Assembly: GCA_010015655.1 (NCBI GenBank)
Contig: ML976663.1
Location: forward strand, 730,268 to 794,267
Source of the DNA: Bimuria novae-zelandiae CBS 107.79
Lineage: Eukaryota > Ascomycota > Dothideomycetes > Pleosporales > Didymosphaeriaceae
DNA length: 64,000 nt
Direction: 5' to 3'
The translations under genes were made by a program, and so were the position numbers. Below, piece by piece: positions 12,101 through 25,243 of the stretch. Under the pieces are notes generated by a model. The model was given only the letters and a program-made list of their open reading frames with translations. It ran no database searches and had not been told where the DNA came from. Each line of letters begins with the position of its first letter. The first letter of the stretch is position 1.

Positions 12101-12844
12101 GGTTCGTCCCGAGCGTGTGGATGCTTGCGGTCTGGGACTATCCGCATATCTCATCCTCATTTATCCCATTCTGGAGTAACGCCCGTCTACAATCCAAACA
12201 AACAGCCAATAAACTTACTATCCACCCTAAGCACAACAAAAGTCCCAAGAAAAGCCACTGCGGCGGCTAACTTCAGACCTTCTTGCCTTCCCTCCAGTGC
12301 AAAGTAGGCTTATCTGGCCAGGGTTTTGAAGTATTGCCGATCGCGCAATTGCCCCACTGCAGCAAGGTGAAATGCCTGAATCAGTAAGTATCTTAATATC
12401 AACTGCTTGGCCAAGCACCGGACAGGTGACCTTCTGGGTAGTCTCTATCCGTCGGGTTTTGGAGTGCATCACTGCAGTTCGGCTATTAATGCTAATTTCG
12501 TGAGCAAGGCCTCTACCATCGGGCTGCCTTGTACGACCTCCCTTCTTGGGCAATTAGACAGCTCCGCCACCACGTTGAGCCGCGGCGTCTTTGCCGAAGC
12601 CTCTTTCTGTGAATCCGCGCACGTCGGACACGCGATACCTGTGCTGCTCTGTTTGCTAGTCCGTTTTGGAAGGTGGACCGACTGTCGTCGTTTACTCACT
12701 TTACAGCGAGTCTGGCACTACAACTATATAAGGATCGTCTACACCTCTTCTAAACCGCCAGGCAACAGTCACTTCAGTCTGCTACCCACAACACCGACGA
12801 CCTTCACTCCAGTTCCCCAGCTTCCTCGTTGACAGCTCTCCAAG
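9117..12844. other. 3.7 kb region without a recognisable gene
   Basis: Non-repetitive DNA of ordinary composition between the F-box gene and the first subtilase. The ORFs here (longest about 166 codons, 11122-11622 minus) overlap in opposing frames and show no domain, signal peptide or splice pattern I recognise. No tRNA-like cloverleaf or transposon ends were noticed. The last ~150 bp is the subtilase promoter. Confidence 0.5.
12725..12732 (+). promoter_or_regulatory. TATA box of subtilase 1
   Basis: TATATAAG lies 120 bp before the subtilase ATG, the usual distance for a fungal core promoter plus short 5' UTR. A CA/CT-rich leader follows. Assigned by motif and position only. Confidence 0.6.
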
Positions 12845-14184
12845 ATGCGTTTCGACTTCGTCACTCTCGCCTTCCTACCAGTGGTGCTCGGCACTCCCGT
12901 CATCACCCCTCGCGCTGGTCAGGTTATTCCCGGAAGGTATATTGTCAAGTTCAAGGAGAGCGACTTTGCCGCCTCTGCTGTCATCGACGCTCTTGCTCTG
13001 CTGCCCAAAGCCCCGGCTCACACCTACTCCCTCAAGAACTTCAAGGGTTTCGCTGGTGAGCTCAGCGATGAGCTCCTGGAAGTGATTTCTGCTCTTCCCA
13101 GTGTCAGTCTCCTCAATTTTCACATGTGCTCATGCTGATACAGTTCTCAGGTTGAGTACATTGAGAAGGACGCCATCGTCAAGGCCTCTCTCTGGGAAGG
13201 CGACGTCGCTCTTGACAAGAAGGCCCTGACGACCCAGTCTGGCGCCACCTGGGGTATCTCTCGTATCTCTCACGTCAACAAGGGCGCGACTACCTACGTC
13301 TACGATACCACTGCAGGTGCTGATACTTGTGCCTACGTCATTGACACGGGTATCTACACCGCCCACCCAGACTTCGAGGGTCGTGCTACCTTCCTTGCCA
13401 ACTACGCTGGCGATGGCTCAAACACTGATGGCAACGGCCACGGTACTCACGTCGCTGGAACCATTGGCTCAAAGACCTACGGTGTTGCCAAGGCGACCAA
13501 ACTCTACGCTGTCAAGGTTCTCGATGCGAGTGGCTCTGTACGTCTTAATGAAGTTTCGAAGCCTAGCCAGATTGTGAACTAACCCAAGCATAGGGTACCA
13601 ACTCTGGTGTTATTGCTGGCATCAACTTTGTCGCCAGCGATGTCAAGACTCGCAGCTGCCCCAACGGTGCTGTAGCAAACCTAAGTTTGGGCGGCAGCAA
13701 GTCAACTGCTGTGAACTCTGCCGCCGCTGGTGTCGTCTCTGCTGGTGTTTTCCTGGCTGTTGCTGCCGGAAATGAGGCTCAGCTTGCTTCCAACGTCTCT
13801 CCGGCTTCTGAGCCCACCGTCTTCACCGTCGGTGCCACCGACAGCAGCGACGCTTTTGCGACTTTCTCCAACTACGGCACTACTGTCGACGCTAACGCTC
13901 CTGGTGTTTCCATTACCTCCACCTGGAGAACCGGTGGCACGGTAAGTCTCGCATCCAATCATTGCCTAGCAATTTTCACTAATGTTCCCTAGAACTCCAT
14001 CTCTGGAACCTCAATGGCTTCTCCCCATGTCGCTGGTCTTGGTGCTTACCTTTTGGGCCTCAACGGCAAGGTGTCACCTGCTTCCCTCACTACCACCATC
14101 AAGGACCTCTCCAACAAGAACAAGATCACCGGCATCAAGACTGGAACCCCCAACTACCTCGTCTACAACGGCAGCGGTGCTTAA
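12845..14184 (+). CDS. Secreted subtilisin-like serine protease, proteinase K type (S8), copy 1
   Basis: Four exons (12845-13102, 13151-13537, 13594-13941, 13993-14184), all with GT-AG introns of 48-56 bp, give 394 residues, the family's usual preproenzyme length. A signal peptide (MRFDFVTLAFLPVVLGTPV) is followed by an I9 inhibitor propeptide (PGRYIVKFK ... HTYSLKNFKGFAGEL) and the S8 domain. Catalytic residues are visible: Asp151 in YVIDTG, His183 in [11 protein letters not shown], Ser338 in SGTSMASPHVAG. The oxyanion region AAGN is also present. The enzyme should be an extracellular broad-specificity endopeptidase. A paralogue lies 4.8 kb downstream on the same strand. Intron 1 interrupts both genes at the same place, just before VEYI, but the later introns differ. 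Promoter: TATA box 120 bp upstream. Confidence 0.95.
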
Positions 14185-17100
14185 GGGTCTCGTTAATGTC
14201 TACTTTTATAGAGGCATCACTGTGCATCTCGGAGGATAGGACAGACTGGAAGGGGAGATTTACTTCGCTGTCTCTACAACTCACGGCGGGTGCATGTGGC
14301 TATGACTGATGTACTTTCAATGGAAGCATCGATTTGGTTCAACACCCCATCGCCTTCTCAATCTTGTGACCGCTTTCTCTGCCTTCACGCGGATGTTTAT
14401 CTTTGGTATGCTGCTACAGCGTACGACATGGCACACCACGCGCGACGTGGCTACATCCACGCCGTTTATTTCCATGTGACAGCCGCTAGACTGCGACAGC
14501 ATGTCCAAATCAGTAGCTTCCGGTTAGCTTGCTGACGCAGGTACCGCCCAGTTGCACGTTACTCGAGCTTACCGGACGCTCTACCAGTATGTTAGATGGT
14601 ACAGTACTCTGCATTGGGATGGTGAGGTCGTCTAGAGGCAAGAATCCGCGGCGAGCAATGCCGGGACCGAATCTAAGGGTTTTTGTCGCCCTTATCGTTA
14701 TTCTGGTACGTGGAGCTTTCAGAGCCATGGGTGTGTGTGGTGCTTTATCTGAGCCATACATCTGTAATGCAGTATACAGTAGGGCTGGAGTACAGCTCCT
14801 CTGTCGTGCTATGTTTGCGCATGAGACGGTACTAGAGTAACGCAAGAATAGCCATGTTACTCTTGGATCCCTTGGTAGACGCTTCCTTTTAAGATGCAGG
14901 GTCCTGTCATCCGCTGTTCGGGCAGATCGACCAGGTCCTTCTGACAGCTGTCGTGATTCAATTTATGTCTCACGTCCGTAGGACGCTACCACGCCCCCTC
15001 TTTTTCAAGAGCGGACGTCTGGATTTGGATACCCATTCCAGACTGCGCTCTGTTCGAAACAGACCTGGTGTAGCCACTGACCTGCTTAGCTCGTGACTGA
15101 AGATCGGAGTTTTGGCCTGGAACCTCGTGGCACATATTCTGGAGATGGTTAAAATAAGCTCCTCATGCGGCTGCAAAATATCATGGCGAAACGGATCTAT
15201 GATCTTCACAGCGATCTGGAGATTTTTCCGTGTCACCCTGTCGATCCCGTCTTGTCTAGCTTGTCTGGTCATGGCAAAATCCACCGATCTCCATTGTCCC
15301 CACAGTGACGCGCTTTGGATAGATTTACATGTTTCATCTACCAATATATGGGCGCAGTGGTCTACACTGAGATAGACGAATAAGAAGACAGATCTAGTCG
15401 TGGCTCGAAAGTTTTAATAAAGTGTTAATATATCGCCGGACGTGTAGGAAGCCGGAAATTTGTATGCGACGTACGCACATTGAGGCCTGCTCCGAATCCT
15501 ATTTTAGTGGAAGTCCCTTATATCAAGAGCGGCCCTTGCACCCACACTCTGCATTATCAAGCTAGAGACTGCATCTACCTGTGTCGCATCGATATCAATC
15601 GAAAAATTAGGATTGTATCAGAATCGAGTCTCAAGAAGTCATCTGGTCCTGGTTCTGACCCTATCACCCTCTCTCCGCGGCAGACCAGCAGATGAACGCG
15701 GTTCCTCACGTTTGACTCTGGCCACCACACCGCGACGCATTCGCATTCGGAGCTGCAGGAGATCTGGCGCAAATTTCTGTTCAAGGTCAATTGCACACGT
15801 CTGAAGACCTCGAGGGTCATGCGACGTTGCATGAGTCTTGGGCGTGTCAGCGCCTTCGGTATCTTACAAGCCCGCGACAAATAAAAGAGACAGGAAAGCT
15901 ATCCTTCGTCAAATTTCAACTGCTCTCCGCAGCTCCGCAGCACTTGCAATCGCATTTAACCGGAATCATTTCGCTATGCCGACATCTTGTTGGGTTCTGC
16001 CAGCTGGACGCCCACCGACCGCGAGAACAAGCTTTGCACGGCCGATACTCAATTCGCATCTGGCTCCCGCAACTCGAAGTCGACGTATAGCGAGACGCCG
16101 GATCTTGTGGCGCGCCCTTTGCGCATGCCTTGATAGGGGCGTAGCTGAGTATTGTGTCTAGATGAGGCGCGATGCCTGTCCATGTGGCACTCATGCAACC
16201 AACAGCCCTTATCATCGCCGCTTCCAACGCGTCCAGCCAGCCGACCTGCGAAGCGAAATCTGACAGTCTGGACGCTTGCACGCATATGAGCCCCGGAACT
16301 GCATCTAGAACCTATATAAGCTGTGGTCTCCAGCTGCGACGCAGGAGGGCCCTCGACGTTAAGAACTATTATCCTGCGCGCATTATATGGCGTGGCATGG
16401 CGCAATCTTCGGACCAACTCAGACTTGGGACCGCTCTTGGTCTCCAGCACTGTTTCGAATCGCTTCGACATGGCAACAACAAGGTTAAGCTTTACCACAT
16501 GCTTCTTCTGCCACAATGGGGGAAGGAGCGAGCTGGTCAGTGGCAAGAGCGGAGGTAGGTCTTATCACCTTCTAACCTGAGTTGGACACTGCACTCCCTT
16601 AAATCCAGCATTATCCGCTGCGAGATACACTCACTCAAAGCAGGATTTATTATCCGGACTGCACCGAATGCATCATATGGCCCGCTGGAGCTGTACGCGC
16701 CGGCAAAAGTTATACGTAGGAGCCCTCAAGAGCACTCACTGCATGCGCCTCGGATGACTCGATGCGTCCGACGCCGTGTTTCTCTACGCCGGTCTCCCCT
16801 TGAATCCCTACCACGTAGACGAGGCACGCTGGCCAACTAAACGAACCAATCTGGCATGTCAACTGGACACAGCGCCATTTGGTATCTCCTTTTGCTGTAT
16901 TCCGAGCACTCAGTCTACTACCGAGGCGTGGCCCAAAGCTGAAGCATCATCTTGCTGGTGTGCATTGTTTGTGGCACAGCGGGATCACAACAGTCCAGGA
17001 CCCGTTTGCAACAGCAGATCCAAACTGTTGAAAGATACAAGATGATAGCCCAAGATGGTTCCTTGAAACTTCTACTCCAGCCTACCACAAGGCAGAAAAC

Positions 17101-19008
17101 CGTCGGCACCGGTTAGTAGACAGTTGGCGCTTCGCCTCCGCCCAACGTTCATGCACGATTTGCCGTCTTTCTGACGCTTGTTATCTTTACTCCGACTCTG
17201 GAAAAGTCCAAGAAGCAGAATAAGTTTTGTTGTGGAGATTGCACTGGCGAATGTGCAATGAGACCGCAGCGATAGCTGGTAGCGTCTCAACATGCTGCCC
17301 CACGTCACAGCCCCGCGTTAAGGCATACATCATGCTAAACTTGCAGCAGATATATCCTATGTTATCTTGCCATTATGGCTTGGCATGTATGCGCGCCTCA
17401 CTGCATGTCTTGCGGCAGCGTCCGATTCTGGTAGGTACTCGTTCAGTCGCAACTCATGACAAGCTTTCGTATTAGGCCATCAAATGACGAATGAATCTAG
17501 AGCGGCAAAGCCTACTGAATCGACGAATCAACTCACGATCGGCACGCCTGAGCCGGACAAGATCCCTGTACGTTCCCGAAGCAGCGGAGCAGGCTAATAT
17601 ATGACCCTTGGCTTCTGCGCCTTGGCCACCCTCCGAAAGGAAGATGCACGAGGTCTGTCCCACGTTCAACAACTTCCTCTGACCACGAGCATGTTGTGTC
17701 GCCATTGCCCCTGTCCCGCGATGCAATTTGTGACTGGTCGCTCACTCACCGGTTTCTTACAGCCATGCGATGGATTGCCAATACAGGTGGAATCTTGGGC
17801 GAACTTAACTTGTTCATGTCTTGGGCCGCTCCCGGCTTTACCCAAGCTTCTGCTTGTTTCCACGTCCGATCGAGAATTACCGAAGAACTCTCAGCGAGGA
17901 AGACGCAGGCCGACAGTGGACTTGGCCATGAGCAGGTGTCACGGGGCGAATAAGAAAGTATCCAATCACCTGGAGGTCCTGGATGCGAAGTATTACAAGC
18001 GTTATCGCACCTCGTCACTCACTGCATCTGCATATGCCGCTGACTGTTGACTGCGGTCCCTGGACTTTGAATCGGCAGGCCTTATCAGCAAATGATTCTC
18101 GCCACTTACAGTCTGGCTTCCTTCGTCCTTGCATGAGCGCACTCGCGTTGCAGATATCACTGGGACTGCTACCAAGTAACGAGATTTATCCGACTTGTCT
18201 TTGAACTGTGGTCCCGTATACGCTGCTAAAAAGAGTAGCAGCAAGCTGTAGTCCTTCCCTGCAGGTTTTTTCTACACTGTTGCGGGTCAACAGAAGCAAA
18301 ACCACCCTCATGGGTCGTTAACTGCTGTGTGCAAAGAACCTACCTTGGGTTTCTACAATTGCTGCTAAAAGCCTGACCAGGTGTAACGTTGGTAACGCTA
18401 AATGATTAGATCGATACCCATGTAGCCAAGATCTGAGGCAGTCCGAATGCACGTCTACTCGATTTTGACAACGATGGCCTCACGTGGTGTGCGCGTGGGG
18501 CAGACTGCCGCGATACCCACGTCTGCAACAACCAGCAGCGATATATTGAAAGTGTCATGATCGGAGGTAGTCGGCACCTCTGTCGAAGTGCTACATACTG
18601 AGGTCCATGGATTGACGGCTGGCACATGGCTGGTACACCCTGCAGATCTGCGAAGACCCTGTAGATGACATGGGTCGACATCCTGCCGGACTGTGTAAAG
18701 CCTGTCTTGGATAGACATGGCTCACACTGATTATGGTCTTACTGCATTGCAGTATTTGATATCGCCTGAACGTGGTCACGAAGGCTGCAGGCAGTCACAG
18801 CGACTGCGTTGGCCGAATCACTACTAAGGAAGGTGGAAAGCGCAGTGGCAGCACCTCCCCATCAGTACCGAGTAAATCCATCTATAAAGAGACGACTCGT
18901 TCGCACCCATTGTTTTCTTTTCAGCCTGTAGTTCGCGCACTAACCTGTCATTGTTACTCTCATCTAATCTCAGCCGGCCACACTATCAGTCGGTCATCCT
19001 TTAACAAC
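14185..19008. other. 4.8 kb region between the two subtilases with no recognisable gene
   Basis: Composition is ordinary and not RIP-like. Many short ORFs on both strands overlap each other (for example 16049-16546 minus against 16172-16558 plus), which argues against coding. A TATATAAG word at about 16313-16320 is not followed by a convincing gene. I saw no terminal repeats, no RNA gene and no decayed protease copy. Confidence 0.5.
18883..18889 (+). promoter_or_regulatory. TATA box of subtilase 2
   Basis: TATAAAG lies 126 bp before the ATG of the second subtilase, almost the same spacing as in copy 1 (120 bp). Assigned by motif and position. Confidence 0.6.
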
Positions 19009-20421
<1,413 letters not shown>

Positions 20422-20937
20422 TTTTGAGCCTACTTCCGCGGTCGTTAGCTGATACATTGGCACTCCTGGAGTAATACAGGGCATGTTGCGAGCTTGGCTG
20501 TATTGATCATTTTGGGTACTCTTGAGGGTGAAGTGGCGCGATATTTTCCGTTCCTTTTATACACGCTAGCCTAATTCGTAATCCTCATGTTCCTGCTCGA
20601 TCTACCTCCCGTGGATATTCCTCCCGTAGTGTGGATGTAATTACGCCTTCGCATTGACCAGCTCGGGGCAATACAGTGGATCTGGAAGCTGATGTACTAC
20701 ACCCAGCCCATGCAAGGAGACTCAGGAAGGTGAGGTAATGAGGTCAATGTAGAAGGCTGAATAGTTTCTGCGTGATCATGCTATATAATATTATGATAAC
20801 ATTATAACCTGCTCATAGAAAATTTTTATACCACCCGTTGTGCATTTGTACCCCCTCCCTCAGACCGCTCAAAACTCGTCCCACCGACCTCAGAATGTTA
20901 ACATTACAGAAACCACCCCGAATCACACCATCTAGAC
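20422..20937. other. Convergent intergenic region
   Basis: 516 bp between the stop of subtilase 2 (+) and the stop of the GH5 gene (-), expected to contain both 3' UTRs. An AT-rich stretch (TATATAATATTATGATAAC) is at about 20781-20800. No coding sequence seen. Confidence 0.5.
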
Positions 20938-22382
20938 TCAGAAGTTCGTGCAGTACTTCCCAAACTTGCGGTCCGTAAGTGGCTGCGGGAACACACCGTT
21001 GTCCAAAAGCTGAAACAGATCCCATTCGCCGGCGCTCCCCTCGGTCTTGAAGTTCCAAAAGATCCAGCCCTTCGCCTTGGCTTCGAAGGCTTCAAGTTGC
21101 GTCTCGATATACTTGCGTACTTCGTCTTTCCAATGATAGCTCCAGTACTTGACCTCTCCGCTCAGGTTGGACTCGCCGCCCCAGCACGGTCCCATCCACC
21201 AACTTCCCGCGAATGAGCCTTCGTGTCGGTTGCCTGCTTGGAAGCCGTTGAGGTGTGGAGCGCAGTCTGTCATGGCACCGGACCATTCCCCAACTACCAT
21301 CCACTTGTCCGAATCGGCCCAGTAATCGGCTGCTTGACAGACTGCCTGGCGGTGCTCATCGGTTGACCGGGCTACCTCAGTGGTGTTGAATATCTGGTAT
21401 TCGTGGTGGTCGACGATGACGTTCTGTGCATTGTTGTCGGACGGTGTGAGGAAGTTGTTGAGCCACGATGGACGCTCAAAGCCTACAGCAGTAAGCTTTC
21501 AGTTGCAGGGTTGAGTGCACGCAAACTTACCATCGTGTATCATCATGGGCATGTCACTGCTGATGAGCCGCAAGTTGTAGTAGCTGTCGCGGTAGAACTG
21601 CTTCACCATGTTGTCGTCCAGCTTGACCAGGAACGGTTCGTTGAGAGGCTGAATAGCCATAACCACGTCACGCATCGAGTCTTTGGCATACTTCTCTTCA
21701 ATGATCTTGAGCACCTTGTGCGTGTTCGGGATGCTATCGCCTTCACCCCACTGCGGCCATTCCATGTAGTGGCCACTGTGGTCAAACCCGTTCTGCGACT
21801 TCGGAGCACCGTGAAAGTCGACAATGACCTTCAAGCCGGTCTTGCGAGCCCATTTGATTGCCTTGTCAAGGTATGGAGCCGCACCGTCAACATATGCCCA
21901 CTCGATATCCATGAATGACCAATAACCGACGGGTATGCGAATGACGTTGAAGCCGGCCTTCTTGATCCTCTTGAAATCGCCGAGTGTTACGAAGCTGTCC
22001 CAGTGGGCCTTGAGCGCCTTCTTGCATTCTTCGCGGCCGATCTTCTCGCAGAGGGTCCACTCGTCTTTGACGGGCCAGTTATCGCTGGAGTGTTCCAAGA
22101 ATATGGACGGCGTGATGAACCTGCAGAGATCAGCAATGAGATAGACGACAGTGATGCTACGACTGCATACGGTTCGAGCACAAGCCAACCGCCAATGTTG
22201 ACACCGCGAATCTTGTCTGTGTTCGAGCTCCAATCGAACATCAGGTCGCGCTCATCGGGCTTGCTACTGATGATTAGCACTAGAAACAGTTGCTAGCATA
22301 CAGATGCGCACCCTGTTGGTGTTGCACTTGCGACGTAGTAAGTAGTCGCAAGGGCATACGCGACGGTGGCGTGCAGTCGCAT
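20938..22382 (-). CDS. Secreted glucan 1,3-beta-glucosidase (GH5 exo-beta-1,3-glucanase)
   Basis: Four exons on the minus strand: 22382-22312, 22266-22171, 22120-21531, 21482-20938, giving 433 residues. The short first exon encodes a signal peptide (MRLHATVAYALATTYYVASA). Family landmarks follow: RGVNIGGWLVLEPF near the mature N-terminus, RIPVGYW, VDFHGAP, the acid/base Glu217 in QPLNEPF and the nucleophile Glu318 in VVGEWS, then GWIFWNFKTE near the C-terminus. The enzyme should release glucose from beta-1,3-glucan ends, in wall remodelling or nutrition. The acceptor of intron 1 is ambiguous: ATCAG, or TAG three bases later, which changes one residue. A TATAAAAG motif on the minus strand lies at 22692-22699. 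Confidence 0.93.
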
Positions 22383-22691
22383 GATCGATGGGCGGAGTAG
22401 TCGATGGACTCCAAAAGCACAATACAGCGTAGGGTTGATCGAAACGAATGTGATACTGCGCAAGATTTGTCTTAAAACGAGTGTGGTGATGGGCAGCCAA
22501 CGCAAAATGGCAAGAAAGATTGCATGGTGACTGAGGGGTCTACAACCTAATTTAGAGACGCGAGCAGACTTGCATCCGCTGGAAAGAGCGCTTCTGTAAC
22601 CGTAAGGTGCAGCTTGCAAGAAGGAAGTCGCTTTCTTAAAGAAGCAGTAACAGTACTCCCTATATCTCGGTAGCAAGTGTCTTATTCAATC

Positions 22692-22699
22692 TTTTATAC
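22692..22699 (-). promoter_or_regulatory. Possible TATA box of the GH5 gene
   Basis: TATAAAAG on the minus strand, about 310 bp before the GH5 ATG. The distance is long, so a sizeable 5' UTR or another start would be needed. Motif-based only. Confidence 0.3.
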
Positions 22700-23056
22700 C
22701 ACCGCCATACGTGCCTCATAACTGCCCGGAGATGAAGCATGTTGTATGCCCGAACATGCGAAAGCATTCGAGTTCTTCTCCTCGTAATTATATATTTTTC
22801 CTAATCTGGAAGCCGATCACACAGCGTCTCAGCAATATTCCTTACAAGTAGCACCCGAAATGTCAGCAAAGATTCGACTTTCGTTGCCAACATTGTGCGG
22901 CTGATTATTTCGTGCCGTGGGGTCAGACGCTAGTGAACCTACGCTTTCCAAATCTGCCTTAGCGTGTCCCGCTTCCCCTGAATTGCGCGTCTGCGAAGTG
23001 CCCGGTCTCCTCCACAACAGCGCCCTTCGTCCAGCTTGGTATCAAGCGACGCCTAC

Positions 23057-23226
23057 TTATACTGCGCTCAGCATGAAATCCTCAAGGGTTGATCAAAGGT
23101 TGAGCAAGCAGTGGTCCTACCACGTTCGTTTCTGCCACCCGCACACCGAGTGCTGAGAAACATCATTAGGATGATTAGTTGGAGGGCTACCTGCATGATG
23201 TTAGAAACGAGGGATGCGGCTGCCAT
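23057..23226 (-). CDS. Microprotein gene, copy A (about 36 residues, single membrane segment)
   Basis: Too short for normal gene calling; recognised by comparison with copy B at 30.8-31.0 kb. Exon 23226-23121 and a five-base terminal exon 23061-23057 are joined by a 59 bp GTAGGA..GCGCAG intron. The peptide begins MAAASLVSNIMQ, continues with a hydrophobic stretch (VALQLIILMMFL) and ends with a polar basic tail GGRNERV. An acceptor-like CACAG lies five bases before the ATG, as in copy B, so an upstream exon is likely, but I cannot place it in frame. Over the 23 shared codons after ATG (through the hydrophobic core) many differences from copy B are third-position and synonymous. Splice position and phase at the last intron are identical. 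Function unknown; it sits between the GH5 and seven-TM genes on the same strand. Confidence 0.55.
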
Positions 23227-23410
23227 TGAACCTGTGACACAATTCATCAGCAGCTTTCGATATCGCACGCACCGAGCACCGCATTTATATTGACTTTATT
23301 TTTCTTCTAACACAACTGCTATTATTATCAACATCATCCTTATCCCGCACCATGAGCAGTTTAGACTGAGGCTTAGCAGCAGAAGCTTCCCGTTCAGTCA
23401 TCGCACCAGC

Positions 23411-25009
23411 TTATACTGCCTCTGCCGGCTGTTTCTCCTCACTGTATGATATCTGGATTTGGGTCTTGACACTGATGCTTCCGTCCTCCATCGTCTGAAT
23501 CGAGTGCCCCTCGATAGATTTCCCTGCCTCGATTAAGCAACCGGCACGGTCCCGCTCCAGCAGTTCATACTCGTCATTTTGCTGCTTTGATTTATCCGGG
23601 CCATGCTCCGTTCCAAGGAACCTCGAATCACGCCCACTGGCATGAGTTGAACCTAGGCTATTTCCGAAACGTGATGCCCAAGGGAGGAGGTTGACTACCG
23701 GTCTGAGCGAAGGAAGACATATACAGACGATGCCTATACAGTTTTCCATCGCGCTCCATAGAACAGTGTTCTCCACAGACCAATTTGCAAGGAATCCTTG
23801 GAGATCTAGGAGGAGTAGCAGGCGAAGGCGTATAGCAGATGCGACCAAGACACTGATTAGGGAATTACCGTTAGTATTCGCCTAGAAAGTTTCCGATCCA
23901 GATCATGGGAAATAGCAAAACTCACAAGCCACCGAGAAGGAAGAATCCCATCACGCAAATTTTCTGTGTTAAGCTGATTTTCAGGCTCCAGACGTAAGGC
24001 ATAGGAAGTGCAAGAAGCAGTAGATCAGCTAGGATGTTGGGAATCGAGGTACCGAAGAAAAAGGGCGCCAACTCTACGCATTTCGCTGAGCTCTTTAAGG
24101 CCGGCGTCCAGAGAGCGGCAACAGGGATACATTGGAAAGCGGTAACCAGAAACTGTAAATACCTATATGGTTAGTGATGTCTTTGAAAGAGCTGTAATAG
24201 TATAAGAACAACAACACTAGTGACGTGAGTTCGAGGTCAAATAGGTGAAAGAAAATACAAACTTACTGATGCGATGAACCACGCCACAACAAAGCAAGTG
24301 ACAAGGTAGATTGGAGCGCGTATTGAAGTTACGTTGAACAGCCTCCAGTAGAATGCCAGTATGGAGGATTTCTGTTGCAGTAGAAAAGATTGTGGAATTC
24401 TTCTGCTGGAGGGTGTACTATCTAGAAGCTACCGAGTATGTATATGTACGAGCGTAAACATCGCTAGTCCCAGATAGGTGTAGCCCTCTCAGAAAGGTGA
24501 GTGGCAACTAAGCAAGGGTAGGAGTAACCATCTCATCGAGTAAGAGCTATTAAACCGTCACAATTTCTGGTTAAATTGGCTGATGTAATAGAACAGCTCA
24601 GCGACATAGACTGTTTTGGCGTTTGCAAGGAGGGTACTCTCTGGGATGGGTTCCCCCCGAATGGCACTGTCATCCGGGAGATCTGTATCGACATCAGTTC
24701 ATAGAGACGGCGCATGTTGATGCATAGTCCTTACCCAGAAGGATGAGAGAGATAAACACTCCCACTGCGACCTGGACGGCACGTTGTATTAGTCAAGCAT
24801 CAACAGAACAAGGTTTTGTCTTAGCGTACCAACCCGGTGCAGGCGAGCCAGTCATCGTACCATATCCCGGCCCCGGATATCCTTCGCGCCGTAAAGCGAA
24901 GGATTACAGCATGCACAGCAAGCGGAAAACACATGGATATTGCAATAATTGTCCGATTTCGATACCCATTGGTGAGATGGCCCACATTTGCCGCGGATAG
25001 AACAGTCAT
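23411..25009 (-). CDS. Seven-transmembrane rhodopsin-domain protein (PTH11/SAT4-like fungal membrane protein)
   Basis: Six exons on the minus strand: 25009-24830, 24771-24735, 24682-24562, 24402-24267, 24152-23926, 23852-23411, giving 380 residues. The start is the first ATG in the open frame. Landmarks of the fungal rhodopsin-like family appear in order: LRFTARRISGAGIWYDDW after TM1, VYVAELFYY, KSSILAFYWRLF, FQCIPVAALW with CVEL, then LADLLLLALPMPYVWSL and a last helix before IGIVCICLPSLRPV. The C-terminal ~85 residues are a polar cytosolic tail. Such proteins are putative surface receptors. Intron 3 is the weak point: GTGACG at 24561 paired with an acceptor at 24403 keeps the frame but inserts ~14 residues not expected between QFNQK and SSILAFYW. 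The gene may be mis-spliced or newly damaged. A transposon lies 235 bp upstream of the ATG. Confidence 0.75.
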
Positions 25010-25243
25010 ATTGGCCAAATCTATAGGGAAATGGGTTAGGTTCAAGTGAATTGAAAGATCACTATTCTATTGCATTCCGAAGCGGCTCTTCAGGAGACTA
25101 AATATCACGTACAAGATTGGAACACTCACTACCGCCAACTGCTCCATGACAATCCTTCAAAGTTATGCCAAAACTTAGTGCCGCATCACTCAGATATCTA
25201 TTGGCGGGTAGCCAGCCACACACTAAATACGGTGCGGTAAGTA

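Noticed and set aside
16049..16558. Overlapping ORFs of 165 (-) and 128 (+) codons between the subtilases
   Set aside because: Mutually exclusive and without protein-like composition or splice context; a TATA-like word nearby is not enough.
9117..19008. tRNA genes in the gene-poor stretches
   Set aside because: Scanned by eye for GGTTCRA-type T-loops; none had matching D-arm and acceptor stems. A tRNAscan run would settle it.
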